Counted from the first letter of the stretch, positions 1 to 8,926 are shown. The stretch is 43,874 nucleotides of DNA from an uncultured Clostridia bacterium (GCA_947307255.1 CAMZIO010000012.1:1-43874); one strand, 5' to 3'. Numbers and translations are program-made. The notes: generated by a model from the sequence alone, not told the origin.

Positions 1-52
1 GGGGACACTGCGGGTATGAACCGCATGCTCTAGCCAGCTGAGCTATGCCGCC
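1..52 (-). tRNA. tRNA-Met (CAU), 5' part, cut by window edge
   Basis: Read on the minus strand from 52 down, the acceptor strand GGCGGCA is followed by TA and a D arm with paired GCTC/GAGC. The anticodon stem TGCGG/CCGCA encloses the loop TTCATAC, so the anticodon is CAU. The variable loop, T arm and 3' acceptor strand lie outside the window. The G1 start and the absence of a run of three G-C pairs in the anticodon stem argue against initiator tRNA. Elongator tRNA-Met is most likely; tRNA-Ile2, whose CAU anticodon is modified to lysidine, cannot be excluded. Confidence 0.9.
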
Positions 53-81
53 AAATATGCCTGCTCGACAGGACAACAGCT

Positions 82-111
82 ACTATAACAGAAAAGAATT
101 TGCTTTGTCAA
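82..111 (-). promoter_or_regulatory. sigma-A promoter of the tRNA
   Basis: On the minus strand TTGACA (111-106) is separated by 18 bases from TATAGT (87-82). The -10 box lies about 30 bases before the mature tRNA 5' end at 52. It directly follows the terminator of the upstream peptidase operon, so the tRNA is an independent transcription unit. Confidence 0.8.
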
Positions 112-113
112 GA

Positions 114-170
114 CTTTTTTGCAAAAAACCGGAAAAAGGGGACGGCTCGGAACAGGTCCCGGGCCGCCCC
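114..170 (-). terminator. rho-independent terminator after the M32 peptidase
   Basis: On the minus strand a GC-rich stem (170-158 pairing with 150-138, one G-T pair) is followed by CTTTTTCCGG and TTTTTT down to 114. It starts 14 bases after the peptidase stop codon and closes the long rimP-to-peptidase gene series. Confidence 0.85.
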
Positions 171-183
171 TTCGAATTGTGGC

Positions 184-1683
184 TTACAGGTCGTACAGCT
201 CCGTGTACTTCTGCTCCAGATACGCGGTGAACACGGCGGGGTCAAACGGCTCCTCCACCGCCCGCTCGAACAGCTCGCCGGGGCGGAAGATTGCGCCGTA
301 CTGCCAGATGCGTTCGCGCAGCCAGTCGTTGATGGGCGCGAAGTTGCCCGCACGCACGCACGCGTCTACGTCCACGGTCTCCTTCATCTTGCGCAGGTAC
401 TGCGCGCCGTAGGCGCTGCCGAGCGCGTAGGACGGGAAGTAGCCGATACCGCCGCCGGACCAGTGGCTGTCCTGCAGCACGCCGTGCTTGTCGTCCGGCA
501 CGGTAACGCCCAGATACTCGTGATACAGGCGGTTCCACTCGGCAGGCAGGTCGCGCACCTCCAGCTCGCCCGCCATCACGCGCTTTTCCAACTCATAGCG
601 CACCATGATATGCAGCGCGTAGGTCAGCTCGTCCGCGTCGATCCGGATCAGCCCCGGCTCAGCGCGGTTGAGCGCGCGGTAAAGCTCGTCAGCGCTGCGG
701 CCGGCAAGCGCAGGAAAATGCTTTTGCGCCACGGGGAGAATGTACTCGCAAAACGCACGGCTGCGGCCGATGATGTTCTCATAGAAGCGGCTCTGGCTCT
801 CATGCACGCCCATGGACACGCCGCCGTCGAGCACGGTGTAGGCCAGCTCCCGCGCGCTGCCGGTGTCGTAGAGCGCGTGGCCGCCCTCGTGAATCACGCT
901 GTACATGGAGTTGGAAAAGTCGTCCTCGTGGTAGTTGGTGGTGATGCGCTCGTCCAGGTGCGAGCCAAAGCTGATCGTAAAGGGATGCTCCGTCGTGGCA
1001 AGCCCCACGCGGTCAAGGTCGAGCCCGATGAGCTTCATCAGCTCCAGCGAGAATTTCTCCTGCTCCGCCACCGGGAAATGGCCGTGCAGGATGCTGTTGT
1101 CCAGCTGCGGCTTTTCCAGCACCCTTTGCAGCAGCGGCACGATGTGTGCGCGCAGCGTCGCAAAAAACTCGTCGCAGCGCGCCATGGTCAGCCCCTCTTC
1201 AAAGCGGTCGAGCCAGTAGTCGTATGGCGCCTTGTCCGGCGCGCAGTAGGCGGCGAACTTCTTGTGCGTGTCAAAAATCCTCTGCAGCACCGGTTCGAAC
1301 AGCGGCCAGTCGTTCTTTTCCTTTGCAGTGTGCCACACGTCGTCGGCCTCGACCATCAGGCGCTGGTACGCTACGTACTCCTCCATGGGAATCTTCTGCA
1401 TCATGCGGATGTCCTTGAGCAGCAGCTCCACCTGACGCGCCTCGCAGCGGTCCAGCTCGGCGCGGTTGGCGTCGAGGAACTCCAGCAGCTCGACGGTTTC
1501 CTTGCCCGTGGCAAGCAGGTACATCTCCTGGCTGAGCACCGAAAGCGTCTGCGCGCGGTTGTCCGCTACGCCCTTGGGCGCGCCGGTTACGCCGTCGTAA
1601 TAGATCAGGCTGCTGGCGTGCGCAAACGCAGCCTGCTTCTGCTGCAGGGCAGCAAGCTTTTCTTTGGCTTCGTTGATCGTCAT
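184..1683 (-). CDS. M32 family metallo-carboxypeptidase
   Basis: 499 residues, the usual length for peptidase family M32 (thermostable carboxypeptidase 1 / Taq type). These are cytoplasmic zinc enzymes that remove single C-terminal residues from peptides. The zinc site is visible as HEGGH at 265-269, with the third ligand in HESQSRFYEN (E295), which is the M32 signature. The mostly helical sequence has no signal peptide. The ATG follows GGAGG by six bases. The gene lies 74 bases after ribF in the same direction, with no promoter or terminator evident between them, so it is probably the last gene of the nusA-infB operon; a terminator follows it. Function in this organism is inferred to be general peptide recycling. 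Confidence 0.93.
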   Translation of the reverse strand: MTINEAKEKLAALQQKQAAFAHASSLIYYDGVTGAPKGVADNRAQTLSVLSQEMYLLATGKETVELLEFLDANRAELDRCEARQVELLLKDIRMMQKIPMEEYVAYQRLMVEADDVWHTAKEKNDWPLFEPVLQRIFDTHKKFAAYCAPDKAPYDYWLDRFEEGLTMARCDEFFATLRAHIVPLLQRVLEKPQLDNSILHGHFPVAEQEKFSLELMKLIGLDLDRVGLATTEHPFTISFGSHLDERITTNYHEDDFSNSMYSVIHEGGHALYDTGSARELAYTVLDGGVSMGVHESQSRFYENIIGRSRAFCEYILPVAQKHFPALAGRSADELYRALNRAEPGLIRIDADELTYALHIMVRYELEKRVMAGELEVRDLPAEWNRLYHEYLGVTVPDDKHGVLQDSHWSGGGIGYFPSYALGSAYGAQYLRKMKETVDVDACVRAGNFAPINDWLRERIWQYGAIFRPGELFERAVEEPFDPAVFTAYLEQKYTELYDL

Positions 1684-1757
1684 ATCTTACCTCCGTTAAA
1701 ATGCCGCAGCGCGGCACAAAATTCGATGCGGCGGCACTCGCCCGCCGTCCTGTCGGC

Positions 1758-2669
1758 TTATCGGGCCGCTTCGCCGGAACGCAGCAGTTGCTTTGCCGCG
1801 GCGACGTCCCGCGCGATCTGGTCGTGCAGCGCGCGCGTGGAGGCAAACTTCTCCTCCCCGCGCAGCCGCGCAAGGAACTCCACACGGATCTCCTGTCCGT
1901 AGAGGTCGCCGGAAAAGTCCACCAGGTGCGTTTCCACCGTTACGCCGCCGTCCGTACTGACCGTCGGCCTCGTGCCGACGTTGGTAACGCCGGGACAGCG
2001 TCTTCCGTCGGGCAGGCAGACCTGGGTGGCGTAAACGCCGAATTTCGGCAGGATCAACGACGGCTGGGGCAGCAGATTGACCGTCGGGAACAGGCTTTTC
2101 GTACCCAGCCCCTTCCCGTGGCATACCGTTCCGCCCACGGCAAAGGGGTGGCCCAGAAATTCCGCACCGCGCCGCACCTCCCCCGCTTCGATCAGCGAGC
2201 GGATATAGGTGGAACTGACGGTGATCCCCTCGCGCTCCACCTTGGGAATAATATCGCAGCCGACGCCGTGCGCGGCGCAATAGCGCTGCAAAAGCTCCGG
2301 CGTGCCGGCGTTGCGATGGCCGAAGCGATAGTCGTGCCCGGCCACCAGATGCACCGCGCGATAGCGCGCAAGCAGCAGCAACTCCAGAAACTCCTCCCAG
2401 GGCATCGTCATCATCGCCCGGTCAAAGGGAGCAACGATGACCCGCTCGATCCCGTAAAGCGTGCGGATCAAGCGGCAGCGTTCGTCCACCGTGCTCAACA
2501 GCGGTACGGGAACGCCGGTAACAAATTCCTTGGGCGCGCGGTCGAATGTGAAGGCTGCGCTCGTCGCGCCCAACTGCCTCGCACGCTGCGCGGCCATGCG
2601 CAGCAGCGCGCCGTGTCCCAAATGCACCCCGTCAAAAAAGCCCAGGGCAATCACGGTTGGTTTCGTCAT
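1758..2669 (-). CDS. ribF: bifunctional riboflavin kinase / FAD synthetase
   Basis: 303 residues. It phosphorylates riboflavin to FMN and adenylylates FMN to FAD in the cytoplasm. The N-terminal nucleotidyltransferase part carries GFFDGVHLGH at 10-19 and GHDYRFG at 111-117. VSSTYIRSLI at 151-160 corresponds to the conserved (S)ST.IR motif. The C-terminal flavokinase part carries PTVN at 195-198. The frame is open far upstream through truB, but the ATG at 2669 is preceded by AAGGA and gives the normal protein length and N-terminus. It lies 32 bases after truB, the usual truB-ribF order of Bacillota. No FMN riboswitch is seen, so expression presumably follows the operon. Confidence 0.95.
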   Translation of the reverse strand: MTKPTVIALGFFDGVHLGHGALLRMAAQRARQLGATSAAFTFDRAPKEFVTGVPVPLLSTVDERCRLIRTLYGIERVIVAPFDRAMMTMPWEEFLELLLLARYRAVHLVAGHDYRFGHRNAGTPELLQRYCAAHGVGCDIIPKVEREGITVSSTYIRSLIEAGEVRRGAEFLGHPFAVGGTVCHGKGLGTKSLFPTVNLLPQPSLILPKFGVYATQVCLPDGRRCPGVTNVGTRPTVSTDGGVTVETHLVDFSGDLYGQEIRVEFLARLRGEEKFASTRALHDQIARDVAAAKQLLRSGEAAR

Positions 2670-2701
2670 AACATACGGTTCCTTTTTTGCCCTCCGGCGC
2701 C

Positions 2702-3565
2702 CTACGCGCCGAAGAAATTTCTCATCGCGGTCAGCACGCCGCCCGCCGCGCGGGAGAGGGCGAGAAAGCTTCCGTCCTGCGCGTAAACGCGGTATGTCCC
2801 GTCCGGAACGTCCGCGCGGATCGGGTTGCCGCAGCGGCAGCGTCTTTCCGTTTCCGCGTCCGTGATGCGGTGGGCCGGGTACTCTCGAAACAGGCTGTCC
2901 GTCGGACGCAGCAGCGTTTCCTTTTGCTGCTGTACCTGCTCCAGCGTTACTGCCTCGGCCAGCGTAAACCCCGCCGCCATCGTGCGCGTGAGCGCGCTCA
3001 TCGCGCCGCCGCAGCCGAGCGCCGCGCCGACGTCGTGGCAGAGCGTGCGGACATATGTGCCCTTGGAACAGCGCACGCGCAGCGCGTATTCGTTCTCCGC
3101 CGTCCGTCCCAACAGCTCCAGCGCGTAAATCGTCGCCGGGCGGGGCTTGCGCTCCACTTCGGCGCCCTTCCGCGCCAGCTCGTAGAGCTTTCGCCCCCGC
3201 ACCTTGACCGCGGAGTACATCGGCGGGATCTGCATGATCTCGCCCGTAAAGCGCAAGAACACCGCGCGCAGCTCCGCCTCCGTCGCGGCGACGGGCGATT
3301 CGCTCAGCACCGTGCCGGTGGTGTCCTGCGTGTCGGTCGTTATTCCCAGGCGAAGGTGCGCCAGATACTCTTTCTCGCCGCCTTCGGCAAAGGCGACGGC
3401 CTTGGTCGCCTGCCCGACGAACACGGGCAGCACGCCCGTTGCCATGGGGTCGAGCGTACCGGCGTGCCCGACGCGCTTTTCGTGAAACATCCCGCGCAGC
3501 TTGGCACACACGTCCATGCTGGTCCAGCCGGCGGGCTTATTGATGATGATGATGCCGCTGGGCAT
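2702..3565 (-). CDS. truB: tRNA pseudouridine(55) synthase TruB
   Basis: 287 residues. It converts U55 in the T loop of tRNAs to pseudouridine. The family start GIIIINKPAGWTS is present, and the catalytic aspartate is D39 in GTLDP (36-40). The sequence RVGHAGTLDPMATGVLPV is textbook TruB. Further family motifs are KEYLAHLRLG near 85 and the KGTYVRTL motif near 170. A short C-terminal RNA-binding segment follows. The ATG is preceded by AAGGAGGAG. It starts 16 bases after nrnA, inside the rbfA-nrnA-truB-ribF run. Confidence 0.96.
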   Translation of the reverse strand: MPSGIIIINKPAGWTSMDVCAKLRGMFHEKRVGHAGTLDPMATGVLPVFVGQATKAVAFAEGGEKEYLAHLRLGITTDTQDTTGTVLSESPVAATEAELRAVFLRFTGEIMQIPPMYSAVKVRGRKLYELARKGAEVERKPRPATIYALELLGRTAENEYALRVRCSKGTYVRTLCHDVGAALGCGGAMSALTRTMAAGFTLAEAVTLEQVQQQKETLLRPTDSLFREYPAHRITDAETERRCRCGNPIRADVPDGTYRVYAQDGSFLALSRAAGGVLTAMRNFFGA

Positions 3566-3581
3566 AGCTCCTCCTTGCGCC

Positions 3582-4538
3582 TCAGCCGTTTTGCGCGCCG
3601 ACCTCCTCGGCCGCGCACACGATGGCCAGCTTGGCCTGCTCCTGCGTCATACCGGAAATCACGCAGCCGGACGCCGCCCGGTGTCCGCCGCCGCCGAAGC
3701 GGGCGCAGACCTCGGTGGCGTTGACGCGCGCGCCGGTGCGCACGCTGATTTTCCACGCGCCGTCCGGTTGCTCCTTCATAGTGATCGAGCAATCCTGCCC
3801 CTCGACCAGCCCGCCGAGGGCGGCGATGTCGTCCGTGTCGTTCTCGCTCAGCGCCAGCTCCTCCTGCAAGGACCGCGGAAGCTGCACCACGACGATACGC
3901 CCGCCGTCAAAAAACTCCATCCCGTCGAGCAGCCGCGCCTCCAGCGCGAGGCGTTTTTTCGTCTTGGTGCGGAAATGGCGCTTGTTGACCGTGCGGAAGT
4001 CAATGCCCGCGTCGATCAGCGCCGCCGCCACGCGATGGGTGTTCGCCGTAACGTTCGAATACACAAAGCAGCCCGTGTCCGTGGACACGGCGACGTAGAG
4101 CGCCAGCGCCACCTCCGGCGTTACCTGCCCCAGCGCGACGGCAACCTCATAGAGGATCTCGCCGCAGGCGGCGCATTCGGGATGCACGCAGCACAGCCGG
4201 CCGAACCCCTCGTAGCTGGGGTGGTGGTCGATCGCCAGATCGACCGCAGTCTGCAAATGCTCTGCGTTGTCCGGGAACAGGCTCAGCGCCGCAAGATCCA
4301 CGGAAACCACCGTGTCATAGGCGTAGCCGTCCGCCGCCCACAGCCCGTCGACGTACGGCGTGTAGAGCGCGACGACCTCCTCGTTTTTGAGCAGCCACGC
4401 CGTCTTGCCGAGGCCGCGCAGCATATGGCACAGCGCCGCCGCACAGCCCAGCGTATCGCCGTCGGGCCGCTTATGGGTCAGGATCAGATAGTTGTCGTGT
4501 GCGCGGAGAAAGTCCGCGACTTGCTCCGTCGTGAGCAT
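3582..4538 (-). CDS. nrnA: DHH/DHHA1 phosphoesterase, NrnA-type oligoribonuclease
   Basis: 318 residues. NrnA-type enzymes degrade nanoRNAs of 2-5 nucleotides and dephosphorylate 3'-phosphoadenosine 5'-phosphate, using Mn2+. Metal-binding motifs are visible: DGD at 26-28, D81 and DHH at 104-106. The C-terminal DHHA1 domain ends with the substrate-binding glycine loop GGGGHRAASG at 282-291. The start codon overlaps the rbfA stop by one base (TGATG), which suggests translational coupling. Position between rbfA and truB is conserved in many Bacillota. The exact split between nanoRNase and pAp phosphatase activity cannot be read from sequence. Confidence 0.93.
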   Translation of the reverse strand: MLTTEQVADFLRAHDNYLILTHKRPDGDTLGCAAALCHMLRGLGKTAWLLKNEEVVALYTPYVDGLWAADGYAYDTVVSVDLAALSLFPDNAEHLQTAVDLAIDHHPSYEGFGRLCCVHPECAACGEILYEVAVALGQVTPEVALALYVAVSTDTGCFVYSNVTANTHRVAAALIDAGIDFRTVNKRHFRTKTKKRLALEARLLDGMEFFDGGRIVVVQLPRSLQEELALSENDTDDIAALGGLVEGQDCSITMKEQPDGAWKISVRTGARVNATEVCARFGGGGHRAASGCVISGMTQEQAKLAIVCAAEEVGAQNG

Positions 4539-4930
4539 CAGTCCTCATCCTCCAGCACGATGTTCGCGTTGGCGGGGTTGGCGGGCTTGACTACGTTGGG
4601 GTCGCGCAGCATCTCCAGAATATGCGCGCCGTACTCGATCGAATCGTCCGCCACGAACTGCAGCTCCGGCGTGTAGCGCAGGCGGATCGCCGCGCCGAGC
4701 TCCCGGCGCAGATAGCCCGCCGCGCTCTTGAGCCCGCGCAGCACGTCCTTTTCCTGCTGCTTGTCCAGCACGCTGACGAAGATTCGCGCATAGCGCAGAT
4801 CCGTCGTGGTATCCACGTGGGTAATGGTTACCATGCCGCCCTGCACGCGCGGGTCTTTCAGCGTGCGCAGCAGCGCCGAGAGTTCCTTTTGTATCTCCTC
4901 ATTGATTCGTCCAATGCGATTACTCGCCAT
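4538..4930 (-). CDS. rbfA: ribosome-binding factor A
   Basis: 130 residues, a single KH-like domain protein that binds the immature 30S subunit and assists 16S rRNA 5' end maturation, especially in the cold. The family start RIGRINEEIQKELS is present, followed by LKDPRV near 25 and a central segment (YARIFVSVLD) that is typical. The C-terminal part carries the LRYTPEL.F..DDSIEYG signature. It shares one base with nrnA and lies 20 bases after an unknown gene. Its place downstream of infB is the normal one. Confidence 0.95.
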   Translation of the reverse strand: MASNRIGRINEEIQKELSALLRTLKDPRVQGGMVTITHVDTTTDLRYARIFVSVLDKQQEKDVLRGLKSAAGYLRRELGAAIRLRYTPELQFVADDSIEYGAHILEMLRDPNVVKPANPANANIVLEDED

Positions 4931-4950
4931 GGTGCCTCCTCCTTTTGCGC

Positions 4951-5370
4951 TCAGATCGTAACCGTCAGGCAGATCTGTCCGTCCTCAAACAGGTTATCGC
5001 CTTCAAACAGCATCCCCAGCGCGTCCATATCCAATTCGGCAAGCGTACCGCGATAGCGGTGCAGCTCGCCCATCCCGCTGCCCAGCCAGAGCGACCAAAG
5101 CTCGACCGTTTCGCCGCTCAGAAGGTTTTCGCGCAGATAGTCCGTCAGTCGTTTGAGGTCCGCCCCGCGCCTCTCCAACGAGAGCGCGTAACGGCAGGGC
5201 TTGAGCGGAAGCTCCAGCTCCTCCACCGCCTCGCGGTAAGACTCCAGCTCCGAAACCGCAAAGCCGGCCGCAAAGACAATCCGGTTGCCGTGGATCTGGT
5301 GTTCCCGCATCTCCTGAAAATCGCACAGGGGCAGCGGCTTGTCCGCCGCCAGCAGATAAATACGGCTCAT
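4951..5370 (-). CDS. uncharacterised 139-residue protein in the infB-rbfA interval
   Basis: I do not recognise a family. The protein is soluble, without signal peptide or membrane segment, has several acidic stretches and ends in a hydrophobic strand (CLTVTI). It starts MSRIYLLAADKPLPLCD, and the central SLERRGADLKRLTDYLREN looks helical. The gene is convincing: the ATG follows AAAGGAGGG by four bases, it is packed 20 bases before rbfA, and codon use matches the neighbours. It replaces the gap usually found between infB and rbfA. Its location suggests a role linked to translation, but that is inference from context only. Confidence 0.75.
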   Translation of the reverse strand: MSRIYLLAADKPLPLCDFQEMREHQIHGNRIVFAAGFAVSELESYREAVEELELPLKPCRYALSLERRGADLKRLTDYLRENLLSGETVELWSLWLGSGMGELHRYRGTLAELDMDALGMLFEGDNLFEDGQICLTVTI

Positions 5371-5391
5371 ACGGCCCTCCTTTCTGAAAAT

Positions 5392-5514
5392 GGGGACGGG
5401 CGTTCGCGCCCGCCCCCATACAGCCCTCGCAGCGTTTCGCGCCCGCAGGCGCGGAAAATATTGTCTTGCTTCCCGCCGCGCGCGGCGGGTCCTCTCAAAA
5501 GCGCTTGCGCTTTT
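5392..5514 (-). repeat. cluster of GC-rich hairpins between infB and the next gene
   Basis: Three clear inverted repeats fill this 148-base gap. AAAAGCGC/GCGCTTTT lies at 5497-5514, five bases after the infB stop. A perfect 18-base palindrome built from CCCGCCGCG lies at 5472-5489. A 10-pair stem with one bulge lies at 5392-5416. A weaker CGCGCC/GGCGCG-type stem lies around 5438-5454. On the minus strand the last stem is followed by ATTTTCAG. They may slow or partly stop transcription after infB, or set mRNA processing points. Confidence 0.5.
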
Positions 5515-5518
5515 TCTA

Positions 5519-7915
5519 TCAAATCTCGATCTGCTCCATCACGAACGCTTCCACCACGTCGCCCAGCTTAACGTCGTTGTATTTTTCGAAGCTCAGGCCG
5601 CACTCGTAGCCGCTGGCCACTTCGCGTACCGCGTCCTTGAAGCGCTGGAGCGAAGCCAGATGCCCCTCGTGCACCACGATGCCGTCGCGCACGATGCGCA
5701 CGTCGCAGGCGCGCTGGATCTTACCGTCGGTAACGTAGCAGCCGGCGACCGTGCCGACGCTGGAAACCTTGTAGGTCTGGCGCACTTCGGCGTGGCCGAT
5801 GACCGCCTCGCGGTACTTCGGGGAAAGCATACCCTTCATGGCAGCCTCGATCTCGTCGATCGCGTCGTAGATCACGCGGTACATCCGCATATCCACGTGG
5901 TTGCGCTTGGCGCTTTCCGCAGCGACCGCGTCGGGACGCACGTTGAAGCCGACGATGATCGCGTTCGAAGTCGAAGCCAGCATGACGTCGCTTTCGCTGA
6001 TCGCACCGACCGCGCCGTGGATCACGCGCACGCGCACCTCCTCGTTGCTGAGCTTCTCGATCGAGGACTTGACCGCCTCGACAGAGCCCTGCACGTCGGC
6101 CTTGACGATGATGTTGAGATTCTTCATCTCGCCGGCCTGGATCTGGCTGAACAGATCCTCCAGCGAAACCTTGGCGACCGGCGCGTTGGCCTTGATCTTC
6201 TCTTCTTCCTTGCGCTGCTCGACCAGCTCGCGCGCCAGGCGCTCGTCCGCAACGGCGTTGAACGTCGCGCCCGCGCCGGGTACCTCGCTCAATCCCGTGA
6301 TCTCCACGGGGACGGAGGGACCCGCCTCGGTCAGGCGCTGGCCCTTGTCGTTCATCATCGCGCGCACACGGCCCACAGCGGTGCCGGCGATGATGATGTC
6401 ACCCTGGTGGAGCGTGCCGTTCTGCACGAGCAGCGTGGCGATCGGGCCGCGGCCCTTGTCCAGGCGCGCTTCGATCACGGCGCCGCTGGCGGCGCGGTTG
6501 GGGTTGGCCTTGAGCTCGCCGACCTCGGCGGTCAGCGCGACCATCTCCAGCAGGTTGTCGATGCCCATGCCGGTCTTGGCCGAAATCGGGCAGATGATGG
6601 TATCGCCGCCCCAATCCTCGGCCAGCAGGTCGTACTCGGTGAGCTGCTGCTTGACACGCTCGGGGTTGGCGTCGGGTTTATCCATCTTGTTGATTGCCAC
6701 GATGATCGGGATGCCCGCCGCCTTGGCGTGGTTGATCGACTCGACCGTCTGGGGCTTGATGCCGTCCTCTGCCGCGACGACGAGGATGGCAATATCGGTA
6801 ATCATCGCGCCGCGGGCACGCATGGAGGTAAACGCCTCATGACCCGGCGTGTCGAGGAAGGTGATGGGCTTGCCCTTGATCTGCACCTGATAGGCGCCGA
6901 TGTGCTGGGTAATGCCGCCGGCTTCGCCGGAGGCGACGCTGGCGTTGCGGATATAGTCCAGCAGCGAGGTCTTGCCGTGGTCCACGTGGCCCATCACGAC
7001 CACCACCGGCGCGCGAAGCTGCAGCTCGTCCTCGGTATCCTGATGGTCGTCGATCAGCTTTTCCTCAATCGTTACGACGACTTCCTTTTCGACCTTACAG
7101 CCCATTTCCTCGGCCACGAAGGCGGCGGTGTCGAAGTCGATCATCTGGCTCAGCGAGGCCATCACGCCGTTTTTCATCAGACACTTGACGACCTCGGTAC
7201 CGGTCTTCTTCATGCGCGTGGCCAGCTCGCCCACGGAGATCTCATCCGGGATCTGCACCTTGAGCGGGGTCTTCTTGATGACCTCCATGCGCAGGCGGCG
7301 CATCTTCTCGGCCTCCTCCTGCTTGCGCTTATTGGAGTTGCCGGGCGCATTGCGGGCGTTCTTGTTGCGGCCCGCGTTGCGGAATTTCTCCTTGCTGCCC
7401 TGCTGGTCGCTGCGGCGGTTCCCGCCGGAGCGCTCCGCCATATCCTGCAGCTTCTCGTCATATTTATCGAGATTGACGTTGGTCGCCTTGCGGGTATCCA
7501 CGACCTTCTTCTCCGGCACGCGGGAAGCGGGCTTTGCCGCGGCGGTCTTATCCGGCGCCTTGGGCGCGGGAGTTTTCGCCTTGGGTGCAGCGGCCTGCGC
7601 CGGACGCGCGCCCGCCTGTCCCGGCGCGGCGTCCGCGGGCTTCGTCTCCTGCGCCGGGACGCTCTGCTCTGCCGCGGGTGCGGGAGCCGCCGCCGTCTTC
7701 TCCTGGTAGGTTTCGGCAAAGATCGTCTCGATCTTGACCTGGTTTTTCTGGGTCAGGCAGTCAAATACGATCGACAATTCCCGCTCGTCGAGCGACTGAG
7801 AGTGTCCCTTCGGCGCATCCGTGTACTCCTTGAGGATCGCCACGATATCCTTGCTGTTCAGGCCGAAGTCCTTTGCAAGATCATGCACCTTGTTTTTATT
7901 CGCAGTAGTAGCCAA
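5519..7915 (-). CDS. infB: translation initiation factor IF-2
   Basis: 798 residues when started at the TTG at 7915, seven bases after GGAGG; it then begins (M)[17 protein letters not shown]. An in-frame extension upstream has no support. An IF2-N type domain (about 5-60) is followed by an Ala/Pro/Lys-rich linker (70-205) and a second IF2-N segment (about 215-270). The GTPase domain has GHVDHGKT at 309-316, DTPGH at 355-359 and NKMD at 409-412. C-terminal domains II, III and the fMet-tRNA binding domain follow to residue 798. It delivers initiator tRNA to the 30S subunit and promotes subunit joining. It is in its usual place after nusA, ylxR and ylxQ. Confidence 0.97.
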   Translation of the reverse strand: MATTANKNKVHDLAKDFGLNSKDIVAILKEYTDAPKGHSQSLDERELSIVFDCLTQKNQVKIETIFAETYQEKTAAAPAPAAEQSVPAQETKPADAAPGQAGARPAQAAAPKAKTPAPKAPDKTAAAKPASRVPEKKVVDTRKATNVNLDKYDEKLQDMAERSGGNRRSDQQGSKEKFRNAGRNKNARNAPGNSNKRKQEEAEKMRRLRMEVIKKTPLKVQIPDEISVGELATRMKKTGTEVVKCLMKNGVMASLSQMIDFDTAAFVAEEMGCKVEKEVVVTIEEKLIDDHQDTEDELQLRAPVVVVMGHVDHGKTSLLDYIRNASVASGEAGGITQHIGAYQVQIKGKPITFLDTPGHEAFTSMRARGAMITDIAILVVAAEDGIKPQTVESINHAKAAGIPIIVAINKMDKPDANPERVKQQLTEYDLLAEDWGGDTIICPISAKTGMGIDNLLEMVALTAEVGELKANPNRAASGAVIEARLDKGRGPIATLLVQNGTLHQGDIIIAGTAVGRVRAMMNDKGQRLTEAGPSVPVEITGLSEVPGAGATFNAVADERLARELVEQRKEEEKIKANAPVAKVSLEDLFSQIQAGEMKNLNIIVKADVQGSVEAVKSSIEKLSNEEVRVRVIHGAVGAISESDVMLASTSNAIIVGFNVRPDAVAAESAKRNHVDMRMYRVIYDAIDEIEAAMKGMLSPKYREAVIGHAEVRQTYKVSSVGTVAGCYVTDGKIQRACDVRIVRDGIVVHEGHLASLQRFKDAVREVASGYECGLSFEKYNDVKLGDVVEAFVMEQIEI

Positions 7916-8022
7916 TATAACACCTCCAAATGTGTTGCGACCGTATCCGGCCGGCTGCCCGGCCGCCACGCCCATGGCGGGAATCCCCGCCGCACTGGTT
8001 CTTCCTTTTCAACGATTCCGCG

Positions 8023-8640
8023 TCAGGGCTTTTCGCGCTTTGCGCTGCCCTTGCCCTTTTTTACCGGGCGGGCGTTCAAAAAGCGCGATGCGCTTGCGCG
8101 TCTTTGCGCGCTGCGCCGCTGCGCCTCCCGCCGCGCCCTTGTCGGGCGCGCGGCGCGTGTGTCCGCCTGCGGTTTTTTCTCTGCCGGTATGCTCGCCGGC
8201 GGTTCTTTTTCGCCCCGGCGCTTCTGTTTCCCGGTGCGCACGTTCTTTTCATGCCGCGCCTGCTCCAGCTTGCGCTGTGCCGCGCGCTGCGCCTTGACGG
8301 CAAGCCGCTGTGCCGTCTCCCCGTAACGCTCAGGATCCTGTGCGGCGAGCCTCTTGGCAATCGCCTCGGCAAAGCCGATATCCGTTACCGCGGCCATGGC
8401 GCAGGACGTGCGTCCCACGGCGCGGCCGAGCGCCTCCTTCGTCGCCGGCAGACGCAGGTACAGGCACTGTCCCGCGTCCGCGAAATGGCGCAGCCGGCGA
8501 TAGCTGTTCTCCGCCGCGTCGTCTGCCAGCAGCAGCAGTCTTGCGCTGCGGGCGCGCGCCGCCGCGGCGGTCGGCTCCTCGCCCACCTCGAGCTTGCCGG
8601 CTTTTTTGGCAAGGCCGATCATAGAAAGGATCTTATCCAC
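8023..8640 (-). CDS. L7Ae/L30e-type RNA-binding protein (YlxQ-like) with long basic tail
   Basis: 205 residues from the GTG at 8640, which lies ten bases after AAAGGAG; an ATG further upstream gives a poor N-terminus inside ylxR. Residues 1-95 (VDKILSMIGLAKKAGKLEVG, LLLLADDAAEN) match the YlxQ branch of the L7Ae family, which binds kink-turn RNA. Normal YlxQ proteins are about 100 residues. Here residues 105-205 form a low-complexity tail very rich in Arg, Lys, Ala and Gln, probably disordered and RNA-binding. The start overlaps the end of ylxR by eight bases. The operon position between ylxR and infB is the standard one. Confidence 0.88.
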   Translation of the reverse strand: MDKILSMIGLAKKAGKLEVGEEPTAAAARARSARLLLLADDAAENSYRRLRHFADAGQCLYLRLPATKEALGRAVGRTSCAMAAVTDIGFAEAIAKRLAAQDPERYGETAQRLAVKAQRAAQRKLEQARHEKNVRTGKQKRRGEKEPPASIPAEKKPQADTRAARPTRARREAQRRSAQRRASASRFLNARPVKKGKGSAKREKP

Positions 8641-8911
8641 CGCTGACCATCTCCTTTTCCAGCGCATCGTAGACCTCCGGCGGGATTGCCGCGCCGAAGG
8701 CGCGCTCCAGCGCGCGGGTCTTGCGTGCGCGCTGCAGGCAGGCGAGCTGCGGACAGACGTAGGCGCCGCGGCCGGGCTTTTTGCCGCCGAAGTCCAGCGA
8801 AACCTCGCCCTCCGGCGATTTGACCACCCGGATCAGCGCGCGTTTTTCTTTCATCTCGCGGCAGCCCACGCATTGACGCTGGGGGATCTTTTTCACTTTT
8901 TGCATGGGCAC
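8633..8911 (-). CDS. ylxR: YlxR / RnpM (DUF448) RNA-binding protein
   Basis: 92 residues. Family marks are QCVGCREMKEKRALIRVV at 13-30, GRGAYVCP near 48-55 and the alpha-helical RARK..ALERAF segment. Members of this family have been reported to bind the RNase P RNA and modulate its activity in Bacillus (RnpM). A nearby second ATG (8905) is an alternative start. The gene sits 15 bases after nusA and overlaps the next gene by eight bases, the standard order. Confidence 0.93.
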   Translation of the reverse strand: MPMQKVKKIPQRQCVGCREMKEKRALIRVVKSPEGEVSLDFGGKKPGRGAYVCPQLACLQRARKTRALERAFGAAIPPEVYDALEKEMVSGG

Positions 8912-8926
8912 TGCCTCCCGTTTCTC

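Noticed and set aside
100..1902. A 600-residue open frame on the plus strand opposite the M32 peptidase
   Set aside because: It is antisense to a gene with clear catalytic motifs, is rich in Arg, His, Val and Leu in the way mirror frames of GC-rich genes are, and has no ribosome site or family motif.
2670..3509. N-terminal extension of ribF through the truB gene
   Set aside because: The extension overlaps truB in another frame and has no family similarity; the internal ATG with AAGGA gives a normal RibF.
5390..8326. A 978-residue open frame opposite infB
   Set aside because: Mirror frame of infB in GC-rich DNA; composition is extreme (His, Leu, Asp, Val) and no domain is recognisable.
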